From NCBI RefSeq assembly GCF_000688395.1, contig NZ_JIAG01000009.1, positions 1 through 64,000 on the forward strand: a DNA stretch of 64,000 nucleotides, read 5' to 3'. This document shows positions 55,068 to 62,349 of this stretch, in pieces. Source of the stretch: Haematomicrobium sanguinis DSM 21259 (GTDB lineage Bacteria; Actinomycetota; Actinomycetes; Actinomycetales; Micrococcaceae). Every line of letters begins with the position of its first letter. The first letter of the stretch is position 1. The notes beneath the pieces are model-generated. The model had not been told where the DNA came from. It made no database searches and saw only the letters and a program-made list of their open reading frames with translations. Both the position numbers and the translations under genes were made by a program.

Positions 55068-55838
55068 CTATCCGCGGCGAATCCCGTAGCTTTGCGCGGT
55101 TTCGATCAACTGGGCGACCTGCGTGGGGGAGGTTTCAAAGTATCCGTTGTCGCCTCCAGCGTCCGCAGCACCCAGGGACACGCCGGTGGCCACCCCCGGT
55201 GTCCACTCCTTCGCGGAAAGGTGCACACTCTGGATCCCCGCGTCGACGAGCGCGGGGATGTCCGCGATCTTGAGGCCCCCGCCGGCGGCAATCTCAACCT
55301 CGGGTGCCGCCTCTTGCATCGACGCCAGCACGCCGATGCCCTGCCCGGCTTCACTCGCGCCGCCCGAACTCAAAATCCGAGCGACCCCGAGGTCGGCAAG
55401 TGCGCGCGCGGCGTCAACGGGGTACTCGCACTGATCAATCGCGCGGTGGAAGGTCACCGGAATGCCGTCGACGCGGGCCAGAATCTCGCGGAGGAACGGA
55501 GCGTCCGGTTCGCCGGACTCGGTGAGCGCCCCGATAACGATGCCCGCGGGCGCGCCGGGAGTGCTGCGGACGGCATCGGTGAGCCACTCGAGATCCGCCA
55601 GCATCGTTGATTTCTCGGGTTCGGTGTAGACAAACCCGCCTTGCCGCGGACGTATCAGCACGTTCACCCGGGTTCCGGTTGAGAGGCGCAGACACTCCAG
55701 GACGAGCCCGGGGGACGGGGTCAGTCCGCCGAGCGCGAGTCCCGGAGCAACCTCGATGCTGGTCAGGCGATGGTCATTGGCGAGCGAGGCACCGAAGGCG
55801 CTTTGGATCGCGAGTTCGACGGCGATCGGACCGGCCAC
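55068..55838 (-). CDS. cutC: CutC family protein (copper homeostasis protein)
   Basis: A 256-aa TIM-barrel protein of the CutC family. It begins VAGPIAVELAIQSAFGASLA and contains LGGLTPSPGLVLECLRLS, VNVLIRPRQGGFVY, IPVTFHRAIDQCEYP and ILSSGGASEAGQGIGVL, the usual blocks. A role in copper handling was proposed for E. coli CutC but is uncertain; the molecular activity is unknown. GTG 55838 starts 2 nt after the Lrp-type gene ends, so the two are co-transcribed. Confidence 0.88.
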   Translation of the reverse strand: MAGPIAVELAIQSAFGASLANDHRLTSIEVAPGLALGGLTPSPGLVLECLRLSTGTRVNVLIRPRQGGFVYTEPEKSTMLADLEWLTDAVRSTPGAPAGIVIGALTESGEPDAPFLREILARVDGIPVTFHRAIDQCEYPVDAARALADLGVARILSSGGASEAGQGIGVLASMQEAAPEVEIAAGGGLKIADIPALVDAGIQSVHLSAKEWTPGVATGVSLGAADAGGDNGYFETSPTQVAQLIETAQSYGIRRG

Positions 55839-55840
55839 TG

Positions 55841-56122
55841 TTAGCCGTCCAACCCCAAGGAGAACGCCGCGTCCAGGTCGACTTGGGAAAACGCTTGAAA
55901 AGCGATCTGAGTGGTGGTTCCTTCCACGCCCTCGACCTTGGATAGCCGGTCCGCAATTACCGTGGCGAATTCTTCGTGATTGGCGACGCGGGCAATGGCA
56001 ATGAGGTCCCATTCTCCGGTTACCGAGTACACCTCGGAAATGCCGGGGATCTCCGAAATTTCCTGCGCTGTTTCCGGAATGCGATTTTGAGCGGTACGAA
56101 TGTGTACAAATGCGGTCACCAT
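55841..56122 (-). CDS. Stand-alone Lrp/AsnC ligand-binding (RAM) domain protein
   Basis: A 93-aa protein with only the alpha-beta sandwich ligand/dimer domain of Lrp regulators: TAFVHIRTAQNRIPETAQEI, then GISEVYSVTGEWDLIAIARV (the conserved G.yD pattern) and VEGVEGTTTQIAFQ. It lacks a DNA-binding HTH, so it may bind an amino acid or modulate another Lrp protein. TAGGAT 7 nt before the ATG suggests a leaderless transcript that includes cutC. Confidence 0.85.
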   Translation of the reverse strand: MVTAFVHIRTAQNRIPETAQEISEIPGISEVYSVTGEWDLIAIARVANHEEFATVIADRLSKVEGVEGTTTQIAFQAFSQVDLDAAFSLGLDG

Positions 56123-56129
56123 GTGGCCA

Positions 56130-56135
56130 ATCCTA
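56130..56135 (-). promoter_or_regulatory. -10 hexamer of the Lrp/RAM-cutC operon, leaderless start
   Basis: TAGGAT on the minus strand ends 7 nt before ATG 56122. Confidence 0.45.
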
Positions 56136-56540
56136 TCCGTTGGTTGCCGGTGCTTCGCGGAGTTTGCGTCGGCGTTGGCGGAGCGCCCAGGCGAGCCGCC
56201 AACCGATCAACAGGATCGCCAGCGACACGGCGGCCACAATCTGGAAGGCGAGCGCGGCGGTTCCGCCAAACGCCACCCGCAGCGCGAGGCCGCCGGCGAA
56301 GGTTACAAGCCAGATGGCGACTCCGCTGGGGAAAAGTTCGTGGACGTCCCGGGAGCGCGTGCCGGGAAGAATCCAGAGCACCAGGCTGACGGTCGCGAGG
56401 GCGATAAGGAAGGGCGCGGCGGTGGCCAGGATGCCGAGTATGGACAGTCCGCGTTCGTGGCTTTGGCGGCCGATGGTGGCGAAAATGAGGACGGCAAGGG
56501 CGTCGATGCTCAGACACATGAGACGATTCTTCACAGGCAC
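56133..56540 (-). CDS. DUF3054 family membrane protein
   Basis: A 135-aa protein with four predicted helices, starting ALAVLIFATIGRQSHERG, where the IGRxSHE motif is the DUF3054 signature, and containing FPSGVAIWLVTFAGGLALR. The C-terminus is basic. Function unknown. GTG 56540 follows TAAACT by 6 nt; the next in-frame GTG at 56534 has GGAGG at 7-nt spacing and is an alternative start. Its stop lies just upstream of the Lrp/RAM gene promoter. Confidence 0.82.
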   Translation of the reverse strand: MPVKNRLMCLSIDALAVLIFATIGRQSHERGLSILGILATAAPFLIALATVSLVLWILPGTRSRDVHELFPSGVAIWLVTFAGGLALRVAFGGTAALAFQIVAAVSLAILLIGWRLAWALRQRRRKLREAPATNG

Positions 56541-56546
56541 CCCTCC

Positions 56547-56552
56547 AGTTTA
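56547..56552 (-). promoter_or_regulatory. -10 hexamer of the DUF3054 gene
   Basis: TAAACT on the minus strand ends 6 nt before GTG 56540. Confidence 0.4.
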
Positions 56553-56574
56553 GGGTGACGGGAAGCGGGTTCGC

Positions 56575-57621
56575 ATGCACGGGCTAGACGAAAGTACGAC
56601 GGCGGGAAATTACCTTTCCTTCGCGAGGAACCAAGCGCGCGGGTCATCGGATACCCTTGCGGACTGGGCAGAGGGCGTGGGGGAGGACGCCGAGGTGCTT
56701 GCCCTTCTGAATTCTTTACCGGTCGCCAAGCGGCAACCCAACCTGCTTTTCGGGGCGGCGCGGCTGGTGGCAGGGGTGGACGATCTGTCGGTAGGGGTGC
56801 CGTATGCGGAGTTTCGTGCGGCGGTGCTCGCTCAGTGGGAGTCGATCCGGGCCGAAATGCTGGCCCGGTCCACGCAAACCAACGAGGCGGGGCGTTGCGC
56901 TACCTTTTTGCCGTTGATTGCCTCCTTTGACGGGCCGGTGGCGTTGCTCGAGGTGGGCGCGTCGGCTGGATTGTGTTTGTATCCGGATTTGTACGGATAC
57001 GAGTACTGGGTCGACGGGGGAGAGTCGGTTGCTCTCGCCCCGGTTGTCGGAAATAGTGCGGTAGTGAATAAGTGTCGGATATCCAGTCTGAGCCATGTGC
57101 TCAGGCGGTTGCCCGAGGTGGCCTGGCGCGGCGGGATTGATCTGAACCCGTTGAATCCTGCCGATCCGGATACTCGGAGCTGGCTTCGGGCGCTGGTATG
57201 GCCCGAGCATGCAGAGCGTCGTGAGCGGTTGGATGCGGCTCTCGCCGTTGCTCGGTCTCATCCCGTGGATATGGTCAAAGGGTCGCTTGTGGACGAGGTC
57301 GAAGCGGTGGTGTCCCGCATTCCGCACGGCTTGAGAGTGATCTTGTTCCATTCGGCCGTTCTGGCGTATCTCACGGAGTCTGATCGTGAGCGCTTTTTCG
57401 ACGCGGTGGGACGGATTCAGGTGGTGCGGCCCAACACGGTGTGGCTGAGCAATGAGGGTCCGGATGTGGTGCGTTCAGTGCGAGAGCGACTGACCGACGA
57501 GCAGCGCGCACAGGTTGGCGGTCGCTTTGTGATGGCTCTCAACGGTGTGCCCGTTGCGCTGACCGGACCGCACGGCGAGAGCTTTGAACCGTTACAGACG
57601 TGGGTTCGGGGCGTAGCCTGA
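56575..57621 (+). CDS. DUF2332 family protein
   Basis: A 348-aa cytoplasmic protein of the actinobacterial DUF2332 family. It contains VAKRQPNLLFGAARLVAGV, QTNEAGRCATFLPLIAS, VALLEVGASAGLCLYPDLYGYEYW and RVILFHSAVLAYLTESDRE. The GASAGL segment resembles the SAM-binding loop of methyltransferases, so a methyltransferase-like fold is possible but unproven. It is followed, in the same direction, by DUF1905 and GNAT genes. Confidence 0.82.
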   Translation: MHGLDESTTAGNYLSFARNQARGSSDTLADWAEGVGEDAEVLALLNSLPVAKRQPNLLFGAARLVAGVDDLSVGVPYAEFRAAVLAQWESIRAEMLARSTQTNEAGRCATFLPLIASFDGPVALLEVGASAGLCLYPDLYGYEYWVDGGESVALAPVVGNSAVVNKCRISSLSHVLRRLPEVAWRGGIDLNPLNPADPDTRSWLRALVWPEHAERRERLDAALAVARSHPVDMVKGSLVDEVEAVVSRIPHGLRVILFHSAVLAYLTESDRERFFDAVGRIQVVRPNTVWLSNEGPDVVRSVRERLTDEQRAQVGGRFVMALNGVPVALTGPHGESFEPLQTWVRGVA

Positions 57622-57686
57622 CAGGTACCGTTCGTTTAACTCGTTCAGAGCGAGCGCGCACCGTGCGCAATGATCTTAGGAGCATC

Positions 57687-58001
57687 ATGGGCCCCACGTT
57701 TTCTAGCCGCGTTCCGGTGATCGAATGGCGCGGCCCCGCGCCGTTTTATTTCGGTCTCTTCCCGCAGGACGTGGGGGAGCAGATCGCGTCGGAGATTCCC
57801 GAGTGGAGTTACGGTTGGGGCTGTTTTTATGCCGATGTCGAGGTGACCGGACAGATCTTTGAAACCGCGCTGATGCCGTACGAGGGGTCCTACGTTATTC
57901 CCCTCAGGGTGCGGGTGCGCAGGCAGCTCGGTATCGAATTAGGTGACGTGGTTGACGCGACGGTGACGCTCAAGCGGAGCAAAGGTGTGGCAGCGACGTG
58001 A
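57687..58001 (+). CDS. DUF1905 family protein
   Basis: A 104-aa protein with the DUF1905 beta-barrel-like pattern: VIEWRGPAPFYFGLFP at the start, WSYGWGCFYADVEV, then YVIPLRVRVRRQLGIELGDVVDATV. ATG 57687 is preceded by AGGAG at 5 nt, better than the frame that begins in DUF2332. Function unknown; family members are sometimes fused to YdeI-like domains. It overlaps the GNAT gene by 4 nt. Confidence 0.8.
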   Translation: MGPTFSSRVPVIEWRGPAPFYFGLFPQDVGEQIASEIPEWSYGWGCFYADVEVTGQIFETALMPYEGSYVIPLRVRVRRQLGIELGDVVDATVTLKRSKGVAAT

Positions 58002-58573
58002 GGATGCCCGATGAGTTTCTCTCCAAGCGGTTAATTCTTCGGGCGCAGCGTGCGCAGGATGCTGTCGTGTTTCGGGAACTGTGGCGGGAGCGAGATCATC
58101 GCGTTCCATTACATCGCCAGGTTGACGAACATGGTCGCCCCAGCGTGTCAGACATCGCCGAACGCATTCACATCCAGGAAATGGTCTGGTGGAAGCTCTA
58201 CGCCGTCGAGCTCAAGGCTACTGGCGGTGTTTTGGGGTATTGCGGGCTGGTCGAAAATAGTATGGACGGACTAGAAGAACCAGAACTTGCGTTCGAGATT
58301 CTCCAAGAGTTCCAGGGGCACGGATTCGCGACCGAGGCGGCATCCGAGATCATTGCCTGGGCTGACTCGATAGGCATGTCACGGCTGTGGGCAACCGTCT
58401 GGGACTGGAACCTCGCATCTCGCCGCGTCCTTCACAAACTCGGCTTTCACACCACCGACCAGATCCTCACAACCACCGAGCATGGCAATTCGTTACTTAC
58501 GCTCCGCGAAGCGCGAGCGCACGTTAGCGGGGAAGCGGCACCGCACTCAAGCCCGGGACCAGATAAACTCTAG
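57998..58573 (+). CDS. GNAT-family N-acetyltransferase (RimJ/RimL-like)
   Basis: A 191-aa protein of the RimJ/RimL-type GNAT group: SKRLILRAQRAQDAVVFREL at the start, then GVLGYCGLVEN, LAFEILQEFQGHGFATEAAS (acetyl-CoA loop QGHGFA) and LWATVWDWNLASRRVLHKLGF (in place of the usual NxxSxrvlekxGF). It probably acetylates a protein N-terminus, antibiotic or small molecule; the substrate is unknown. GTG 57998 gives the 4-nt overlap; ATG 58004 is an alternative. Confidence 0.82.
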   Translation: MRMPDEFLSKRLILRAQRAQDAVVFRELWRERDHRVPLHRQVDEHGRPSVSDIAERIHIQEMVWWKLYAVELKATGGVLGYCGLVENSMDGLEEPELAFEILQEFQGHGFATEAASEIIAWADSIGMSRLWATVWDWNLASRRVLHKLGFHTTDQILTTTEHGNSLLTLREARAHVSGEAAPHSSPGPDKL

Positions 58574-58577
58574 TTGA

Positions 58578-58591
58578 CATAATGTACATTA
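58578..58591. promoter_or_regulatory. Perfect 14-bp palindrome overlapping a TTGACA box
   Basis: ATAATGTACATTAT is self-complementary and overlaps TTGACA at 58574-58579. This suggests an operator, but no clear -10 follows at normal spacing. Confidence 0.35.
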
Positions 58592-58598
58592 TCGGCGC

Positions 58599-58720
58599 CA
58601 CAAATCGACTGTGCTCCCGCCGACTGTGCTCCCGCCGACTGTGCTCACATCGACTGTGCAGAACACGCACGCGACACGCCGTTAAACCGTGCAATTACTG
58701 CACAATGGAAATCGAGTGTG
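58599..58720. repeat. Family B palindromic repeat, inverted and expanded copy
   Basis: It is the reverse complement of the other family B copies, with an arm expanded by tandem 15-mers: cgactgtgctcccgc at 58606 and 58621, a variant at 58636, then the authentic arm at 58651. The far arm has decayed (ctgcacaatggaaatcgagt). Confidence 0.75.
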
Positions 58721-58773
58721 CGCCGTGGTACGCGGACAATCGCGTTGAACGCGCCGCCGTGACAAGGAAGTTG

Positions 58774-58959
58774 GTGCCCAAGGTGAAACTCGTCCTAGAA
58801 ATCGATCTTGACAAACTGCCAGCGCCGCCTGCCGATGAAGCCGGCAGAATTCTTCGCTATTGGGCCGGAGCAATAAACCAGGTAGATCTCGGTGAACAAA
58901 TGACACACGAGCTCATGGATTCGGCTTACCAGCCGGTGGGAACAATCAAAATCGTCTAG
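58774..58959 (+). CDS. Small conserved-looking hypothetical protein
   Basis: A 61-aa protein, VPKVKLVLEIDLDKLPAPPA then ILRYWAGAINQVDLGEQM and ending DSAYQPVGTIKIV. The RYWAG..D...YDSxYxxVG-like pattern recalls small actinobacterial proteins of unknown function. GTG 58774 was chosen because AAGGAAG lies just before it; the longer frame to 58582 is translated family B repeat and is not credible. A start at GTG 58783 is also possible. Acidic and soluble. Confidence 0.5.
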   Translation: MPKVKLVLEIDLDKLPAPPADEAGRILRYWAGAINQVDLGEQMTHELMDSAYQPVGTIKIV

Positions 58960-58987
58960 GCACGATACGTCGGCGCCCGAAGCGCTG

Positions 58988-59063
58988 CACACTCGAAATC
59001 GACTGTGCAGATAATGCACGTTTTAACGGCGTGTCGCGTGCGTGTTCTGCACAGTCGATTGTG
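58988..59063. repeat. Family B palindromic repeat, copy 3
   Basis: cacactcgaaatcgactgtg ... ctgcacagtcgattgtg, nearly identical to the copy at 48315. It lies between the small gene and the convergent UvrA-like gene. Confidence 0.85.
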
Positions 59064-59084
59064 GGGTGTGGCGGGCTAGCGGGT

Positions 59085-61469
59085 TTACTTGACATAATCT
59101 GCCAAGTGTTTGCCGGTGAGCGTCGCCTTGCCAGCCACCAAATCACGCGGCGTTCCCTCGAAAACTATCCGACCGCCGTCGTACCCCGCACCGGGGCCCA
59201 TGTCGATGAGCCAATCCGCATGAGCCATGACCGCCTGGTGATGCTCAATCACGATCACCGTCCGGCCGGCATCCACCAGTTTGTCCAGCAGGCCCAACAA
59301 CTGATCGACATCGGCTAAATGCAACCCGGTTGTGGGTTCATCCAGGATGAAAATTCCGCCCTTGTCCCCCATATGCGTCGCCAGTTTGAGCCGTTGACGC
59401 TCGCCGCCGGACAACGTGTTGAGCGGCTGTCCGATGCTCAAGTAGCCGAGCCCCACGTCCTGCAGGTAGCCCAGAATCTTGTGGGCGGCAGCAAGCTTCG
59501 CCTCCCCTCCCCCGAAGAATTCCAGCGCGTCATCGACGGTCATCGCGAGAACCTCGCTAATGTTCTTGCCCGCGAGTCGGTATTCCAGCACTGCAGGCTG
59601 GAACCCGGTGCCTTCGCACTCTTCGCACGGCGTGGACACCGTCTCCATAAACCCGAGTTCGGTAAAGACCACGCCGGCGCCCTTGCACACCGGGCACGCG
59701 CCCTCAGAATTGGCAGAAAAGAGCGCCGGTTTGACGTTATTCGCTTTCGCAAACGCCTTACGAATCGGTTCCAGCAGACCGGTATAGGTCGCGGGGTTGG
59801 ATCGCCGCGAACCGCGAATCGCGGTTTGATCCACCGAAATGACGCCATCCAGGCCGGCAATCGAGCCTTGAACCAGCGAACTCTTGCCCGAACCGGCAAC
59901 CCCTGTGATCACGGTCAACACGCCCATCGGCACGTCAACGTCAATGTTTTGAAGATTGTGCGTGGACGCGCCGCGCACCTTCAGCGAACCCTGGGGTTGG
60001 CGCACCGAATCTTTCAAGGACGCTCGATCATCCAGGTGCTGCCCGGTCAACGTCCCGCTGGCGCGAAGATCCGCCACCGTGCCTTCGAAGCAAATCTCGC
60101 CGCCGTGCGTGCCGGCGCGCGGACCGAGGTCCACCACATGGTCGGCGATCTGAATCATTTCCGGCTTGTGCTCCACAACCAGCACCGTGTTGCCCTTGTC
60201 TCGCAGGCGCAACAGGAGCGTGTTCATGCGTTGAATGTCGTGCGGGTGCAGGCCGATGGTGGGCTCGTCAAAGACGTAGGTGACGTCGGTCAGCGAGGAA
60301 CCTAAATGTCGAATCATTTTGGTGCGCTGCGCCTCGCCGCCGGAGAGAGTTCCGCTCGGCCGGTCCAAAGACAAGTACCCCAGCCCTATCTCGACAAAAG
60401 AATCCAGCGTTTCCACGAGCGCGGACGTCAGCGGCGCCACTGTCGGGTCATCGATCGTCTTGACCCACTCGGCGAGATCGCTGATCTGCATTGCGCAGGC
60501 ATCGGCGATGCTCTTGCCCAGGATCTTGGACTTCCGCGCACCTTCGCTCAGGCGCGTTCCCTCGCATTCCGGGCAGGTGATGTAGGTGACCGCACGCTCC
60601 ACGAACGCCCGAATGTGCGGCTGCATCGCATCCTTATCCTTGCTCAGCATGGACTTTTGGATGCGCGGAATCAGCCCCTCATAGGTCATGTTGGTGTTGC
60701 CGATTTTGACCTTGGTCGCGTCCTTGTACAAGAAATCTTGGCGTTGCTTCTTGGTGAAATCCTTGATCGGCTTGTCCCCGGGCACAAAACCCGATTCGGC
60801 AATGATCCGCACGGCCCAGCCATCGGCCGTGTACCCCGGAACAGTAATCGCACCCTCGCGCAAACTCTTGTTCTCGTCAAAAACCTGGCTCAAGTCCACA
60901 TCGGTGACCGAGCCCATCCCCTCGCAGCGCGGACACATGCCTCCGGTGATGTGAAATTCGCGCCGTTCCTTGACCGTTTCCCCGCCCTTGCTCAGCGTCA
61001 CCGCGCCCGCACCGGAGACGGACGGCACATTAAAGGAAAACGCATTCGAAGACCCGATGTGCGGCTCACCTAGCCGGCTGAAAAGGATCCTGAGCATCGC
61101 ATTGACATCGGTGACCGTGCCCAAGGTGGACCTCGAATTGGCGCCCATCCGCTCCTGATCAACCAGAATCGCCGTGGTCAGCCCCTCCAGCACATCCACA
61201 TCCGGCCGCGCCAAGGACGGCATGAACCCTTGCAGAAAGGAACTGTAGGTCTCATTGATCATGCGTTGCGATTCGGCGGCGATGGTGTCAAAAACCAACG
61301 AGCTCTTCCCCGACCCCGACACTCCGGTAAACACCGTCAAGCGGCGCTTAGGAATGTCGACCGACACGTCCTTGAGGTTGTTCTCGCGCGCGCCCTGTAC
61401 GCGGATCAGCTCGTGACTGTCGGCCTTTGTCCCAGACGCGGCGCTCACACCGGAAGACTGCTCAGCCAT
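59085..61469 (-). CDS. UvrA-like ABC ATPase, short paralogue
   Basis: A 794-aa twin ABC ATPase of the UvrA family. It has two Walker A loops (FTGVSGSGKSSLVFD and ITGVAGSGKSSLVQG), two signature motifs (SGTLSGGEAQRTK and LNTLSGGERQRLK), and zinc-binding CxxC pairs (GMCPRCEGMG and GACPVCKGAG with CEECEGTG). At 794 residues it is well short of true UvrA (about 950), consistent with loss of most of the UvrB-binding insert as in UvrA2/DrrC-type proteins linked to drug tolerance. ATG 61469 is preceded by GAGGAG; the frame beyond it is not conserved. Confidence 0.85.
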   Translation of the reverse strand: MAEQSSGVSAASGTKADSHELIRVQGARENNLKDVSVDIPKRRLTVFTGVSGSGKSSLVFDTIAAESQRMINETYSSFLQGFMPSLARPDVDVLEGLTTAILVDQERMGANSRSTLGTVTDVNAMLRILFSRLGEPHIGSSNAFSFNVPSVSGAGAVTLSKGGETVKERREFHITGGMCPRCEGMGSVTDVDLSQVFDENKSLREGAITVPGYTADGWAVRIIAESGFVPGDKPIKDFTKKQRQDFLYKDATKVKIGNTNMTYEGLIPRIQKSMLSKDKDAMQPHIRAFVERAVTYITCPECEGTRLSEGARKSKILGKSIADACAMQISDLAEWVKTIDDPTVAPLTSALVETLDSFVEIGLGYLSLDRPSGTLSGGEAQRTKMIRHLGSSLTDVTYVFDEPTIGLHPHDIQRMNTLLLRLRDKGNTVLVVEHKPEMIQIADHVVDLGPRAGTHGGEICFEGTVADLRASGTLTGQHLDDRASLKDSVRQPQGSLKVRGASTHNLQNIDVDVPMGVLTVITGVAGSGKSSLVQGSIAGLDGVISVDQTAIRGSRRSNPATYTGLLEPIRKAFAKANNVKPALFSANSEGACPVCKGAGVVFTELGFMETVSTPCEECEGTGFQPAVLEYRLAGKNISEVLAMTVDDALEFFGGGEAKLAAAHKILGYLQDVGLGYLSIGQPLNTLSGGERQRLKLATHMGDKGGIFILDEPTTGLHLADVDQLLGLLDKLVDAGRTVIVIEHHQAVMAHADWLIDMGPGAGYDGGRIVFEGTPRDLVAGKATLTGKHLADYVK

Positions 61470-61561
61470 GGATCTCCTCAAAATCGTCGCAAGAACGCCC
61501 GGTTCGGTCGGGCCGTGCCGCCATGAGTCTATCGAAGCGAGGACGTCAAACCTACAGCCCG

Positions 61562-61567
61562 TACACT
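61562..61567 (+). promoter_or_regulatory. -10 hexamer of def, leaderless start
   Basis: TACACT ends 6 nt before GTG 61574. No Shine-Dalgarno is present. Confidence 0.4.
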
Positions 61568-61573
61568 CGAAAA

Positions 61574-62245
61574 GTGAGCGAATTGCCAACCGAACCGAGC
61601 CCTACCAGCCCGAGCGCCGATGTCGCCTCCGCGATCAGGATCCTGCTCCAGCAGGCCGAGCTCGACCCCGACTTCATCGCCCCCATCCGCCAAATGGGCG
61701 ACCCGGTCCTCCGCCAACCCGCCGAGAGATTCGCCGGCCAAGTCAGCGCCGAGGAACTTGCCGCATTCCTTGCGCTCATGCGCCGCACCATGCTCGCCGC
61801 CCCGGGCGTGGGCCTCGCCGCACCGCAAATCGGGGTTCCAGTTCGCATCGCGGTGGTGGAGGACCAATTTCCCATTTCCGAGGACATCGCCCACGCCCGC
61901 GAGCGAGCCCCGCTACCCTACACCGCGCTCATCAACCCCCGATACCAGCCGGCAAGCGAGGACACCGTCGCGTTTTACGAGGGCTGCCTCTCCTTCACCG
62001 GTTTCCAAGGGGTGGTAGCGCGGCCGCGCGAGGTTGAGGTCAGCTTCGACACCCCCAGTGGCCAGGCCATGACCGCCACCTACACCGGCTGGCAGGCACG
62101 CATCATGCAACACGAATGCGATCACCTCGACGGCACCGTGTACGTGGACAAAATGCGCACCCGCTCGCTCACCACGAGCGAAGAATACGCCGCCCGCTGG
62201 GCCCAGCCCACCATCGACGACGCCGCCCGCGCACTGCGCTTCTGA
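61574..62245 (+). CDS. def: Peptide deformylase
   Basis: A 223-aa metalloenzyme removing the formyl group from nascent proteins. Motif 1 is APGVGLAAPQIGVP, motif 2 EGCLSFTGFQG (metal Cys), and motif 3 MQHECDHLDGTVYVDKM (both metal His and the catalytic Glu). The N-terminal ~40 residues are an actinobacterial extension. GTG 61574 was chosen because the longer frame overlaps the divergent UvrA-like gene. A family A palindrome follows directly after the stop. Confidence 0.94.
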   Translation: MSELPTEPSPTSPSADVASAIRILLQQAELDPDFIAPIRQMGDPVLRQPAERFAGQVSAEELAAFLALMRRTMLAAPGVGLAAPQIGVPVRIAVVEDQFPISEDIAHARERAPLPYTALINPRYQPASEDTVAFYEGCLSFTGFQGVVARPREVEVSFDTPSGQAMTATYTGWQARIMQHECDHLDGTVYVDKMRTRSLTTSEEYAARWAQPTIDDAARALRF

Positions 62246-62322
62246 CGTTTCGCATCCCCGTACCGCGTTTTCAGAGCCGCGTACGCGTCAATTTTTGCGG
62301 TACCGGGATGCGAAACGCGGGT
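62246..62322. repeat. Family A palindromic repeat, copy 4
   Basis: cgtttcgcatccccgtaccgc pairs with gcggtaccgggatgcgaaacg with one mismatch; this is the cleanest family A copy. It begins 1 bp after the def stop codon and is followed by a half copy of family D (62328-62343). Confidence 0.85.
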
Positions 62323-62327
62323 GGGAT

Positions 62328-62343
62328 GAACGACGGCGATGCC
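62328..62343. repeat. Family D half repeat
   Basis: gaacgacggcgatgcc resembles the left arm of family D and is followed by TCCTTTTT. It ends just before the S9 peptidase stop on the other strand. Confidence 0.4.
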
Positions 62344-62349
62344 TCCTTT

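Noticed and set aside
58606-58659. Possible CRISPR-like array of short repeats
   Set aside because: Units are only 15 bp with no spacers; they are slippage copies of a palindrome arm.
58582-58773. N-terminal extension of the small protein (repeating RLCSR units)
   Set aside because: It is translated palindromic repeat sequence; a ribosome site lies later, before 58774.
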